The notes under the pieces are model-generated. The model was given only the letters and a program-made list of their open reading frames with translations. It had not been told where the DNA came from and made no database searches. Made by a program: the position numbers and the translations under genes. Positions 34,788-43,261 of a stretch of 64,000 bases of DNA are shown here, in pieces; positions within the stretch are counted from its first letter, which is position 1; each line of letters opens with the position of its first letter. Source of the DNA: Candidatus Limivivens intestinipullorum (GTDB taxonomy: Bacteria; Bacillota; Clostridia; Lachnospirales; Lachnospiraceae). The stretch spans positions 34,397 through 98,396 of the forward strand of contig DVIQ01000007.1 in assembly GCA_018711185.1 (NCBI GenBank), given 5' to 3'.

Positions 34788-36341
34788 ATGACAGAACAGT
34801 ATCGCTGGAAACAATGTCCGGAAAATCTTTTGTGTACCTTTGCGATGTACGACCGAAATCTTGTCCCTAAGAGAGTGGAAACTTTGCGGGAAGGAGAGGT
34901 GTTCGCTTTCCCGCCGGCGGTTGAAAAGGCAGTTTTTCTGGCTCCTGTGATGGTGGAAGGGTTTGGAGGAGCATATCTGATTGCGGATAATGAGGGAAAA
35001 GGGTATGCGCCGGATGGAATTGAAAGGGACTTCTTATATGAGGGGACAAAAAGCCGGATAAAACAAGTGTGTGATTACGGCGGGAAAATAAGAGCCGACT
35101 GGGGCTTTCTTCCGAAAGAAACGGAAAAAAGAGTAGAGAGGGCAAAAGAACTGCTTTCGCAGAATCATAAAAAAGCGCTACGCGAAATTTTATGGGCAGG
35201 AGAGGAACTGGTTCTGTTTGAAGCGAGGGCGCGCATTGCCCGGCGGGGCCGAAGAGATAATTTCTGTTTCGGAGGCTGCATGAAAGGCTTTACGGACGGC
35301 GGAGCACAGTGGCGGGAAACGTTCGGGAAAGTTTTTGGACATGGCGTGATTCCCCTTCACTGGGGCTGCCTGGAACCTGAAAAGGGAACCGACCATTACG
35401 ATCTTGTCTATGACATGCTGGATTGGTGCAAAAGCAGGGGAATGACGGTCAGAGGACACGCGCTGGTATGGTTCTGCGGCTTTTGGGAAGGGCAGAGCTG
35501 GATGAAGGATTTCACCTTCGCGGAAGTAAAGGAGGCGGTTGTCCGAAGAGCGGAAAAGCTGATGAAAGCAAGGCCCAACGGATTCGATTACGTGGATATT
35601 AATGAGCCGCTGCAGAACAATCCTTATAATTTTACACTGGAAGAATTTTTTGATATTTCGAAAGCCGTTTATAAGGTGGTTAAGAAAAATTCTCCAAAAA
35701 CGAAAATTATGGTGAACTTCTGCAATGAATGGCAGGAAAAGTGCAGCTTCGATCATAATAAGTTTGAAGAAAACATTCGGAACCGGCAAAAGCTGGGACT
35801 TCCCGGATACGCGCCGGAGCGGGAATATATCTGGTCGGTGGATGATTTCCTGGAAAAGTGCCGGAAGGAAGGTTTGAAAGTAGACGCCCTGGGACTGCAG
35901 TGCCACGATTTTCCTTATGAACTGTTTGGAATGCGGACGCTGCTGGAGCTTTGGCACAGGAAATGGGGGCTCCCAATCCATCTGACGGAGGTATCCGCTC
36001 CCTCTTCCATGAAGCAGACCCCGTTTTCCATGCGCGGACGTCCGGCTCCGGTAAAGGCATACTGGCACCGGCCCTGGGATGAGCAGCTTCAGGCCCGCTG
36101 GTATCTGGATTTTGAAACTTTATTTTACAGTCTGGACTATGTGGAGTGCAGCGTGGAGTGGAGCTTATCGGATTGTCCCACGCAATGGGCGGATTATCTG
36201 GAGGGACATGTCAATGAGATGTTCCGACTCCAGGCTTATTGCTATGACGGACTGCTGGATTATACAAACCGGCCAAAGCCGGCTTACGAAGCGCTGCGCG
36301 GGCTTGCCGCTGAGTGGGGCTTAAAGACAGGAGAAAAATAA
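34788..36341 (+). CDS. GH10-like intracellular glycosidase 2
   Basis: A 517-residue paralogue of the preceding gene with the same two-part layout: shared N-terminal region (AVFLAPVMVEGFGGAYLIADNEGKGY) and GH10-type barrel (GCMKGFTDGG, HWGCLEPEKGTDHYD, VRGHALVWFC). Acid/base is Glu273 in VDINEPL and nucleophile is Glu401 in HLTEVS. It lacks the roughly 20-residue insert of copy 1 near residue 125. No signal peptide. The tandem pair probably arose by duplication and may have split specificity, for example endo and exo action or two linkages. Confidence 0.82.
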   Translation: MTEQYRWKQCPENLLCTFAMYDRNLVPKRVETLREGEVFAFPPAVEKAVFLAPVMVEGFGGAYLIADNEGKGYAPDGIERDFLYEGTKSRIKQVCDYGGKIRADWGFLPKETEKRVERAKELLSQNHKKALREILWAGEELVLFEARARIARRGRRDNFCFGGCMKGFTDGGAQWRETFGKVFGHGVIPLHWGCLEPEKGTDHYDLVYDMLDWCKSRGMTVRGHALVWFCGFWEGQSWMKDFTFAEVKEAVVRRAEKLMKARPNGFDYVDINEPLQNNPYNFTLEEFFDISKAVYKVVKKNSPKTKIMVNFCNEWQEKCSFDHNKFEENIRNRQKLGLPGYAPEREYIWSVDDFLEKCRKEGLKVDALGLQCHDFPYELFGMRTLLELWHRKWGLPIHLTEVSAPSSMKQTPFSMRGRPAPVKAYWHRPWDEQLQARWYLDFETLFYSLDYVECSVEWSLSDCPTQWADYLEGHVNEMFRLQAYCYDGLLDYTNRPKPAYEALRGLAAEWGLKTGEK

Positions 36342-36360
36342 CCGTACAGGAGGAAGCTTC

Positions 36361-37554
36361 ATGAAGATTACGGAAGTAAAAACGATTTTAACGTGTCCAA
36401 AACAAAATTATCTGTTTGTAAAGATTCTGACGGATGACCCGGCCATATACGGTATAGGGGACGCCTCTTTAAACGGCCGCGAAAAGGCGGTGGAGGATCT
36501 GACCCTGGAATATCTGCGGCCTATGTTGATTGGCATGGATCCGGACCGCATTGAGGAAATCTGGCAGCTTATCTACCGGGAAACCTACTGGCGGGGCGGA
36601 AATATTATGATGAGCGCCCTATGCGGCATCGATATGGCCCTGTGGGATATAAAAGCAAAAAGGGCTGATCTGCCTCTGTACTCCCTTCTGGGCGGGAAGG
36701 TCCGGGACCGGGTGCTCTGCTATTCCCATGTTTTAGGAAAGACGAACGAGGAGAAAATTCAGAAGGCCTCGATGTTTGTGAAGGAGAAAGGGCTGAAGGT
36801 CATCCGTCTGCGGGCGGGACTGCCTTCGGCCAATGGAACCCTTGGCAGCGAGAAAATCCAGAATGGACCGAAGGTGGAACCCTGGGACCCGGAGTTCTGG
36901 GCGGACGCCATGGTGGATTATTTTATTCGAATCCGGGAAGAGGTGGGGAAAGAGACGGGAATTATTTTTGACCTACACGAGCGGTTCAGCCCGGAGCGGG
37001 CTATTTACATCATGAACAAGCTGGAACCCTATAACCCGTTTTTCATCGAGGACCCCATCGCCCCGGACTGCGTGGAGAGCCTGAAATCCGTTCGGGAGCA
37101 CACCCATGTGCCCATTGCCTTTGGGGAGCTGTATAAGAGCAAATGGGAGTGTGTGCCGGGGATTGTAAATCGCTGGCTGGATTTTATCCGGTGCGATATT
37201 ATCCGTATCGGCGGCATCACCGAGGCGAAAAAAATCCAGGCGCTGGCGGAAATTTACGATATTAAGACGGCATGGCACGGACCAAACGACGTCTCTCCCG
37301 TGACCCATGCGGTGAACTGGCATATGAATGTGAGCGCCTTTAATTTCGGAATACAGGAGGACGGAACCGTAGACGATACGGTGCGGGAGGTAATCAAAGG
37401 AGGCCCTGTTTATAAAGACGGATACCTTACTATGGAGGACAAACCGGGAATCGGCTGCGAGATCGACGAGGAGGCGGCTATGCGCTATCCGTATAAGCGG
37501 GCGTACATACCCGTATGCCGCAGACCGGCGGACAACAGTTTGTGTGATTGGTAG
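36361..37554 (+). CDS. ManD/RspA-type sugar acid dehydratase (enolase superfamily)
   Basis: A 397-residue mandelate-racemase-group enzyme. Metal ligands are D204 (FDLHERF), E230 (FIEDP) and E256 (AFGELY), spaced by 26 residues as is usual. H206 and the late HGPNDVSPV segment match D-mannonate dehydratases of the ManD/RspA type, as does the C-terminal RAYIPVCR...W end. Known family members dehydrate D-mannonate and/or D-gluconate to 2-keto-3-deoxygluconate, some with low efficiency. SD is AGGAGG. It is placed directly after the GH10-like pair and links the operon to sugar-acid catabolism. Confidence 0.87.
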   Translation: MKITEVKTILTCPKQNYLFVKILTDDPAIYGIGDASLNGREKAVEDLTLEYLRPMLIGMDPDRIEEIWQLIYRETYWRGGNIMMSALCGIDMALWDIKAKRADLPLYSLLGGKVRDRVLCYSHVLGKTNEEKIQKASMFVKEKGLKVIRLRAGLPSANGTLGSEKIQNGPKVEPWDPEFWADAMVDYFIRIREEVGKETGIIFDLHERFSPERAIYIMNKLEPYNPFFIEDPIAPDCVESLKSVREHTHVPIAFGELYKSKWECVPGIVNRWLDFIRCDIIRIGGITEAKKIQALAEIYDIKTAWHGPNDVSPVTHAVNWHMNVSAFNFGIQEDGTVDDTVREVIKGGPVYKDGYLTMEDKPGIGCEIDEEAAMRYPYKRAYIPVCRRPADNSLCDW

Positions 37555-37565
37555 GAGGAAAAGGG

Positions 37566-38567
37566 ATGGAAAAGAGAGAAATCGGGAAAACAGGTATGAT
37601 GGCATCAAAAATCGCCCTTGGCACCTGGTCTATGGGGGGAGATGCCCAGTGGGGGGAGCAGGATGACAAAGCTTCCCTGAAAGCGATTCATACGGCTTTG
37701 GAGCACGGCATTAATGCGATCGATACGGCCCCGGCCTACGGTTTTGGGTACAGTGAGCGCCTGGTTGGGAAAGCGATAAAGGAGATTCCAAGAGATAAGC
37801 TTATTATCCAGACGAAGTGCGGCTTCTGGTGGAGAGACGACGAGGGCGCCGTGATTATTGAACGGGACGGCAAGGTCTGCAGGCGAAATCTGTCAAGACG
37901 GGCGATTCTCATTGATGTGGAAGAAAGTCTGAAGAATCTTGGAACGGATTACATTGATGTGTATATTACCCATCATCAGGCCAGAGAGCCTTTCCTGGTG
38001 CCGGTGGAGGAGACCATGGACACCTTGCTGGAACTGAAAAAGCAGGGAAAAATCCGGGCCATCGGAATTTCCAACTGCTCGGAGGAGGAAATCCGCAATT
38101 ATCTGAAATGCGGGCAGGTGGACGTGCTGCAGGAGCGGTTCAGTATGCTGGATCAGGAGAAGGCGGACCGCTATCTTCCGATCTGCCGGGAAAACGGCAT
38201 GAGCTTTGAGGGATTTTCTCCTTTAGAGCAGGGGCTTTTGAGCGGAAAGATCGGTATGGATTATCAGGTTCCGAAGGGGAATTTAAGAAACAACATCAAG
38301 TGGTATCAGCCAAAGCTGCGGACTATGGTTCTTGAAATGCTGGAAGGCTGGAAAACCTTATGCGAGAAATATGACTGCAACCTGGCGAATCTGGTGACTG
38401 CCTGGACGGCGGCCAGGGACGAGAGAGTCCTCGTTCTGGCAGGCGGAAGAAAAGAATCCCATGTGCTGGATTATATCAAAGGCGGGGAGCTTGCCGTGGA
38501 TGCGGAGGATATCCGGAGGATGACAGAGGACGCGAAAAAGGTATTGGCAGCAGGAAGCAAAGCATGA
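37566..38567 (+). CDS. aldo/keto reductase (IolS-like)
   Basis: A 333-residue aldo/keto reductase: IDTAPAYGFGYSE supplies Asp and Tyr, IIQTKCGF Lys, and YITHHQ His. It is the second reductase of the operon and only distantly related to the 32146 product. It carries the NLVTAWTAARDERVLVLAGGRKESHVLD cofactor end in pieces (VTAWTAARD, VLAGGRKE). SD is TAGGAGG. A role in reducing a keto-sugar intermediate is inferred from context only. Confidence 0.9.
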   Translation: MEKREIGKTGMMASKIALGTWSMGGDAQWGEQDDKASLKAIHTALEHGINAIDTAPAYGFGYSERLVGKAIKEIPRDKLIIQTKCGFWWRDDEGAVIIERDGKVCRRNLSRRAILIDVEESLKNLGTDYIDVYITHHQAREPFLVPVEETMDTLLELKKQGKIRAIGISNCSEEEIRNYLKCGQVDVLQERFSMLDQEKADRYLPICRENGMSFEGFSPLEQGLLSGKIGMDYQVPKGNLRNNIKWYQPKLRTMVLEMLEGWKTLCEKYDCNLANLVTAWTAARDERVLVLAGGRKESHVLDYIKGGELAVDAEDIRRMTEDAKKVLAAGSKA

Positions 38568-38585
38568 TGAAATGAGGTGACGCAG

Positions 38586-39479
38586 ATGAGGATCGGCTTT
38601 ATCGGACTGGGCAACATGGGGGGCGCCATGAGCGCGAACATTGTGAAAAAGCATCCGGATCGGGTATATGTGTTTGATATTCAGGAAGAAAAGACCCATG
38701 CGCTTAAGCGGCTGGGAGCCAGGGTGTGCGCGAACTGCCGTGAAATCGCGGGGGTAAGCGATCTGATTATCACCATGCTGCCCCGTTCGGAACATGTGAA
38801 AAGCGCCTGGGAGGAGATGCTTCCGGAAATGGGACCGGGAAAATTCGGAATTGACATGAGCACCATCGACCCGGACGTTTCCGTCAATATCGCGGACATG
38901 GTAAAAGAGACGGGGGCAGAGTTCGCGGATTGCCCGGTGGTAAAATCAAGAGATGCCGCCATAGCGGGAAACCTGGGAATTTTCGCGGGCTGCAGCGAAG
39001 AAACCTTCCGGGAAATTGAGCCCATTCTGCGCTATATGGGGGAACAGGTCATCCATATGGGAGAGAACGGAACAGGCATTACCATGAAAATCTGCCAAAA
39101 CGCCCTTTCCCACGAAATCCAGGCAGCGGTAAACGAGACTCTGACGCTGGCTCAGTTAAATGGTATCGATGTGGATACCTTTGCCAAAGCGGTCTCCTGC
39201 GGTGGAGCCAGAAATTATTATCTGGAAAGTAAGTACCGGGCTATTCGGGACCGGGATTATACGGTAGCGTTTCCAGTGGAATACGCTTTAAAAGATTTAA
39301 AGATCTGCAGCAGGCTTTCAGAAAAAGCGGCGTTTCCCATGCCGGGGCTGGAACTTGCCATCGGATTCTTGGAGAAAGCCGTGGCTATGGGATACGGGAA
39401 AGCGGATAACTGCGCGTGCATTGAGGCGGTCCGAAAGGGAACGAAGCTGGAAGCGGAGGCTGGGAAACGGTATGAGTGA
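38586..39479 (+). CDS. beta-hydroxyacid dehydrogenase family (3-hydroxyisobutyrate/tartronate semialdehyde reductase type)
   Basis: A 297-residue NAD(P)-dependent dehydrogenase. The Rossmann motif is GFIGLGNMGGAMS (4-16), and the catalytic Lys is in NGTGITMKICQN. The usual substrate loop of the family, APVSGG, is replaced by CPVVKSRDAA, so the substrate may not be tartronate semialdehyde or hydroxyisobutyrate. The ATG at 38586 has GAGGTG 5 bases upstream. It overlaps the following M24 gene by 8 bases. Confidence 0.85.
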   Translation: MRIGFIGLGNMGGAMSANIVKKHPDRVYVFDIQEEKTHALKRLGARVCANCREIAGVSDLIITMLPRSEHVKSAWEEMLPEMGPGKFGIDMSTIDPDVSVNIADMVKETGAEFADCPVVKSRDAAIAGNLGIFAGCSEETFREIEPILRYMGEQVIHMGENGTGITMKICQNALSHEIQAAVNETLTLAQLNGIDVDTFAKAVSCGGARNYYLESKYRAIRDRDYTVAFPVEYALKDLKICSRLSEKAAFPMPGLELAIGFLEKAVAMGYGKADNCACIEAVRKGTKLEAEAGKRYE

Positions 39480-40572
39480 ATCAGAGAGAAATTACGGATG
39501 CTTTGGCGGCGGGATGCGGGGGCCGGTTTTGCTTACCGGCGAGGCAAATATTTTTTACTTTACAGGATTTCGAACCACTGCGAGACGGCCGAAGCAGATC
39601 GGATACACGGCGGTTTTGCTGACGGAAAAGGAAAAGAAGTTTTTCTGCCCGAAAAAATGGGCCGGCCAGATCCACCGGATGCGGCTTCCGGATCAGGGCG
39701 AGCTGATACCGTACGGAGATAGCTGGGAGGCGTTTGTAGCGGCACTGAAGGAGGAGCTTGGAAAAGAGGAGAAGTCTTTTCTCTGGACAGAATACCGGGA
39801 ACTTTCACTCCCTCTTTATCAGGAGCTTTTGCCTCTGACAGGAGAGATAAGGGATATTACGGGGAAAACAGAGGCGCTTCGTCTGATTAAAACGGAGGAA
39901 GAAATACGGCATTTACGGGAGGCGGCAGATATCGCCGTGGCTGCGATGGAGTACGCAAAAACGGTTTTGAAACCCGGTATGCGGGAGAGGGACGCGGCGG
40001 CGGCCCTGGAATATTTCATGCGGCTTCGAGGTTCTGACGGCGTACCCTTTACCATGAAGCTTTTATCCGGTGAAAACAGCGCGGTGGTGACGAATGTGCC
40101 GGGAGAGAAGGAGTTGGAAACAGGAGATCTTGTACTGCTGGATTTCGGAGCCACCAGAAATGGATATTCCTCGGACTGGACCAGAACCTTCTGCCTGGGG
40201 AAAGCCTCAAAAGAGCAGATAGCCTTGTATGAGGCTGTCTGGAAGACGGAGAGGGCCTGTATTGAAAAAATACGGCCGGGCTGTACATTGGAGGAGCTGA
40301 TGGAAACGGCCCGGCTTACAGTGGAGGGCAGTCCGTTTGCCCCTTACTATGCCACGCATTTGGGACACAGCGTGGGGATTGGCAGTCATGAATGGCCGGT
40401 TATCGATGCGGGGGCGTCCGGTATCCTGAAGGAAAATATGGTGATTACCATTGAACCGGGAATTTATGTACCCGGTCTTGGGGGAGTTCGCATAGAGGAT
40501 GAAATTCTGGTGACAAAGGACGGACATGAAATTCTGACAGGGCTTGCGGAGGAAACGTTTGAGCTGATATGA
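39472..40572 (+). CDS. M24 family (Xaa-Pro aminopeptidase/creatinase-like) metalloenzyme
   Basis: A 366-residue pita-bread-fold protein. The C-terminal catalytic half has the five metal ligands: two Asp in LLDFGATRNGYSSDW, His in HLGHSVGIG, Glu in ITIEPGIY and Glu in RIEDEI. The N-terminal half is a creatinase-like domain. Its placement inside a sugar-acid operon, translationally coupled to the dehydrogenase before it, is odd for a peptidase. The fold also serves creatinases and lyases, so a non-peptidase activity is possible. Confidence 0.85.
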   Translation: MSESERNYGCFGGGMRGPVLLTGEANIFYFTGFRTTARRPKQIGYTAVLLTEKEKKFFCPKKWAGQIHRMRLPDQGELIPYGDSWEAFVAALKEELGKEEKSFLWTEYRELSLPLYQELLPLTGEIRDITGKTEALRLIKTEEEIRHLREAADIAVAAMEYAKTVLKPGMRERDAAAALEYFMRLRGSDGVPFTMKLLSGENSAVVTNVPGEKELETGDLVLLDFGATRNGYSSDWTRTFCLGKASKEQIALYEAVWKTERACIEKIRPGCTLEELMETARLTVEGSPFAPYYATHLGHSVGIGSHEWPVIDAGASGILKENMVITIEPGIYVPGLGGVRIEDEILVTKDGHEILTGLAEETFELI

Positions 40573-40690
40573 GAAGGCCGCGAAGCGGATGACGAGCATT
40601 CGCCGGATAATCACCTTTCGTAACAAAGATTTATCTTTTGTCCGGCTACTATGGTGCCGGTACAGAGAGGAAAAAGGAGAGAATACAGAT

Positions 40691-41113
40691 ATGATAACCA
40701 CAAAATGCGTAAACGCGAAAATCATCGGGGCCCTGGCAAAATGCGGCCACGGCGATAAGGTACTGATCGGAAGTGGAAATTTTCCACTGGATACCCAGAG
40801 CAATCCGGAGGCGGAAAAGGTCTATGTGAATTTATCCGGCGGGGTGCCGACGGCCACTCAGGTTCTGGAAGCGGTACTGGGGATGGTTCACGCGGAGGCA
40901 GCAGCGGTGATCTGCCCGCCCCAGATAAAAGAAACGCCGGAGGTTTTCGCGGATTTCCGGCGCTGTCTGGGGGATGTGGAGCTGACCCGGTGCGGCAGAG
41001 ATGAGTTTTATGAACTGTGCAGGGAGAGCGGGGTTCGTCTCGCCATCGAGAGCGCCGATCTGCGGCCGTTTTCCAATATTCTTTTAACGGTGGGCGTGGT
41101 ACGGGAAGCGTAA
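40691..41113 (+). CDS. RbsD/FucU family sugar mutarotase-like protein
   Basis: A 140-residue protein of the RbsD/FucU family, which speeds anomer conversion of ribose, fucose and related sugars. The family signature is seen in LAKCGHGDKVLIGSGNFPLD, followed by the typical VICPPQIKETPEVF and GVRLAIESADLRPFSNILLTVG. The ATG at 40691 is the first plausible start, although AGGAG lies about 11 bases upstream. It could serve the sugar released by the GH10-like enzymes. The downstream spacer holds 110-bp repeats. Confidence 0.85.
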   Translation: MITTKCVNAKIIGALAKCGHGDKVLIGSGNFPLDTQSNPEAEKVYVNLSGGVPTATQVLEAVLGMVHAEAAAVICPPQIKETPEVFADFRRCLGDVELTRCGRDEFYELCRESGVRLAIESADLRPFSNILLTVGVVREA

Positions 41114-41150
41114 TGGTTCGGCTTTGCAGAACCATTACGCTAAAAGCCCG

Positions 41151-41390
41151 CGGGCGTATGCAGGTTTACTTTGAAAGCCCGCCGCCGGATAGGCGGCATA
41201 TATTCAGGGATGCCAAGTACGCCCGCCAGAGTTTTGCGGGATAGAGGTACGTCTGCCACGCGGGCGTATGCAGGTTTACTTTGAAAGTCCGCCGCCGGAT
41301 AGGCGGCATATATTCAGGGATGCCAAGTACGCCCGCCAGAGTTTTGCGGGACGGAGATACGCTTGACCCGCGGGCGTATACAGGTTTACC
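41151..41390 (+). repeat. tandem 110-bp repeats inside the locus 1 operon
   Basis: CGGGCGTATGCAGGTTTACT begins at 41151 and 41261, and a variant begins at 41371, an exact 110-bp period. The two full units are almost identical, and each contains GCCGCCGGATAGGCGGC (a hairpin) and CCCGCCAGAGTTTTGCGGG (a second hairpin). Single relatives lie at 28226 and 59209. No open frame of note is present. The 41114-41411 spacer also holds a small GGTTC...GAACC hairpin at its left end. Confidence 0.9.
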
Positions 41391-41411
41391 AGGAAGAAAG
41401 GCAGGAAAGAT

Positions 41412-42425
41412 ATGAGAAGGGCAAGACTGACAGAAGTAGGAAAGATAGAAGTGGAAACGGCGGCCCCAGTGCCGGAAATCAGCAGCGGCCAGGCGTTGGT
41501 TCAGGTAAAAGCCGTTGGAATCTGCGGAACGGATCTCCATATTTTTAAGGAAGGGCGCAGCGACGTGGCGCTTCCAAGGGTTATGGGACATGAGCTGTCC
41601 GGCGTGGTGACAAAGATCGGAGATGGTGTCAAAAATGTAAAACCCGGTGACAGGGTGGTAATGGACCCGGTGATTGCCTGCGGAAAATGCAGAACCTGCC
41701 GGAAGGGCCACCCGAACGTCTGCGAAAGCGTTAAGTGCTTTGGAGTTCAGATGGACGGAGGTTTTCAGGACTATATAGGAGTGGACGCAAAGCTGCTCTA
41801 TCCGTTTCCGGAAACATTAAGCTTTGAGGAGGCGGCCCTTGCGGAACCGTTTTCCGTGGCATCCAATGTACTGGCAAGGACAAGGGTTTTCAGGGAAGAC
41901 CGCATTGTGATTATCGGGGCGGGAACCATTGGTCTGTGTATTCTGCAGGCGGCAAAGGGGATCGGAGCAGAGGTTCTGATCAGCGACATTGAGAACAAAA
42001 AGCTGGAGCGGGCAGCGGCCTTTGGCGCGGACAGGGTCGTCAACACCAGAGAGGAGTCCCTTGAGGCAGCGGCGGAGGCATTTTTTCCGGGAGGAGCCGA
42101 TGTGATTATCGACGCGGTGGGAAGCGCTGCGCTGACCCAGTCCGCGGTGGATCTGGCGGCGCCGTGCGCCAGAATCGCGGTTCTGGCCTTTGACGGGAAA
42201 AACATGGAAATTCCACCGGTACGGATTACAAAGAAAGAGCTGGAACTGATCGGCTCCCGTATGAACTGCGGCCGTTTTCCGGAAGTGCTGGAGTGGATGA
42301 AAACGAGGGCTATCCGTCCGGAACAAATGATTACGGCGGTATATCCCGTTGAAGAGATTCAGAGAGCCTTTGAAGATCTGGCGAGCGGCAGAGGAGACGC
42401 CGTGAAAACCATTATTCGATTTTGA
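41412..42425 (+). CDS. zinc-dependent sugar-acid/polyol dehydrogenase (RspB-like MDR)
   Basis: A 337-residue medium-chain dehydrogenase. Catalytic zinc ligands are in VGICGTDLH and MGHELSG; the structural zinc site is CGKCRTCRKGHPNVC; the NAD site is IIGAGTIGLCILQAA. The sequence resembles the RspB/L-gulonate-type and L-idonate-type dehydrogenases. Together with the ManD/RspA-type dehydratase this recalls the rspAB pairing, in which RspB oxidises L-gulonate. SD is AAAGGCAGGAAAG. The next gene starts 14 bases after its stop. Confidence 0.87.
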   Translation: MRRARLTEVGKIEVETAAPVPEISSGQALVQVKAVGICGTDLHIFKEGRSDVALPRVMGHELSGVVTKIGDGVKNVKPGDRVVMDPVIACGKCRTCRKGHPNVCESVKCFGVQMDGGFQDYIGVDAKLLYPFPETLSFEEAALAEPFSVASNVLARTRVFREDRIVIIGAGTIGLCILQAAKGIGAEVLISDIENKKLERAAAFGADRVVNTREESLEAAAEAFFPGGADVIIDAVGSAALTQSAVDLAAPCARIAVLAFDGKNMEIPPVRITKKELELIGSRMNCGRFPEVLEWMKTRAIRPEQMITAVYPVEEIQRAFEDLASGRGDAVKTIIRF

Positions 42426-42439
42426 GGAGGGAAAAGCAG

Positions 42440-43234
42440 ATGCAGGATTTATTTTCTCTGAAAGGAAAGGTTGCCCTGGTGACGGGAGCAGCCTATGGAA
42501 TCGGGTTCGCTGTGGCGGAAGCATTGGCCAAAGCGGGAGCAGCCATCGCCTTTAACTGCCGCAGCAGGGAGCATATGAATACGGCTCTTGCGGAATACGC
42601 GAAAAAGGGGATTTCCGCAAAGGGGTATCTGTGCGACGTGACAGATGAGGAACAAGTAAAGAACATGGTGGAGGACATCGCAAAAACGCTGGGAACCATA
42701 GATATTCTTGTAAACAACGCAGGGATTATTAAGCGGATTCCCATGGTGGAAATGACCGCCGAGGAGTTCCGGGAGGTGGTGGACATCGATCTGAACGCTC
42801 CGTTTCTGGTATCCAAGGCTGTGATTCCCGGTATGATTCAAAAAGGCGGCGGAAAGATTATCAATATCTGTTCCATGATGAGCGAACTGGGGCGGGAGAC
42901 GGTTTCCGCTTACGCGGCTGCAAAAGGCGGGCTGAAGATGCTGACGAAAAACATCGCGTCGGAGTACGGGGAATATAACATTCAGTGCAACGGCATCGGG
43001 CCGGGCTACATCGCTACGCCCCAGACGGCGCCCCTTCGGGAACGCCAGGCGGACGGAAGCCGTCATCCCTTTGATAAATTTATTATCGGAAAAACCCCCG
43101 CGGCCAGGTGGGGAACGCCCGAAGATCTGATGGGGCCGGCGGTATTCCTGGCGTCGGCGGCATCGGATTTCGTGAACGGACACATTCTTTATGTGGACGG
43201 GGGAATTCTGGCTTATATTGGAAAACAGCCGTAA
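42440..43234 (+). CDS. short-chain dehydrogenase (gluconate 5-dehydrogenase-like)
   Basis: A 264-residue SDR. Cofactor motif is TGAAYGIG; NNAG is present; the catalytic Ser is in SMMSELG, with Tyr and Lys in YAAAK. The start FSLKGKVALVTGAAYGIG and end YVDGG are typical of the IdnO/Ga5DH and KduD types acting on 5-keto-gluconate or related acids. SD is GAGGAGG. A mannonate/fructuronate-type interconversion is possible, since no classical UxuB is encoded here. Confidence 0.87.
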   Translation: MQDLFSLKGKVALVTGAAYGIGFAVAEALAKAGAAIAFNCRSREHMNTALAEYAKKGISAKGYLCDVTDEEQVKNMVEDIAKTLGTIDILVNNAGIIKRIPMVEMTAEEFREVVDIDLNAPFLVSKAVIPGMIQKGGGKIINICSMMSELGRETVSAYAAAKGGLKMLTKNIASEYGEYNIQCNGIGPGYIATPQTAPLRERQADGSRHPFDKFIIGKTPAARWGTPEDLMGPAVFLASAASDFVNGHILYVDGGILAYIGKQP

Positions 43235-43261
43235 ATGTGCAAGGGATGAAAGGGAGGAACC

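Noticed and set aside
41151..41390. Possible CRISPR or satellite coding region
   Set aside because: 110-bp units without spacers and with no open frame; reported as intergenic tandem repeats instead.
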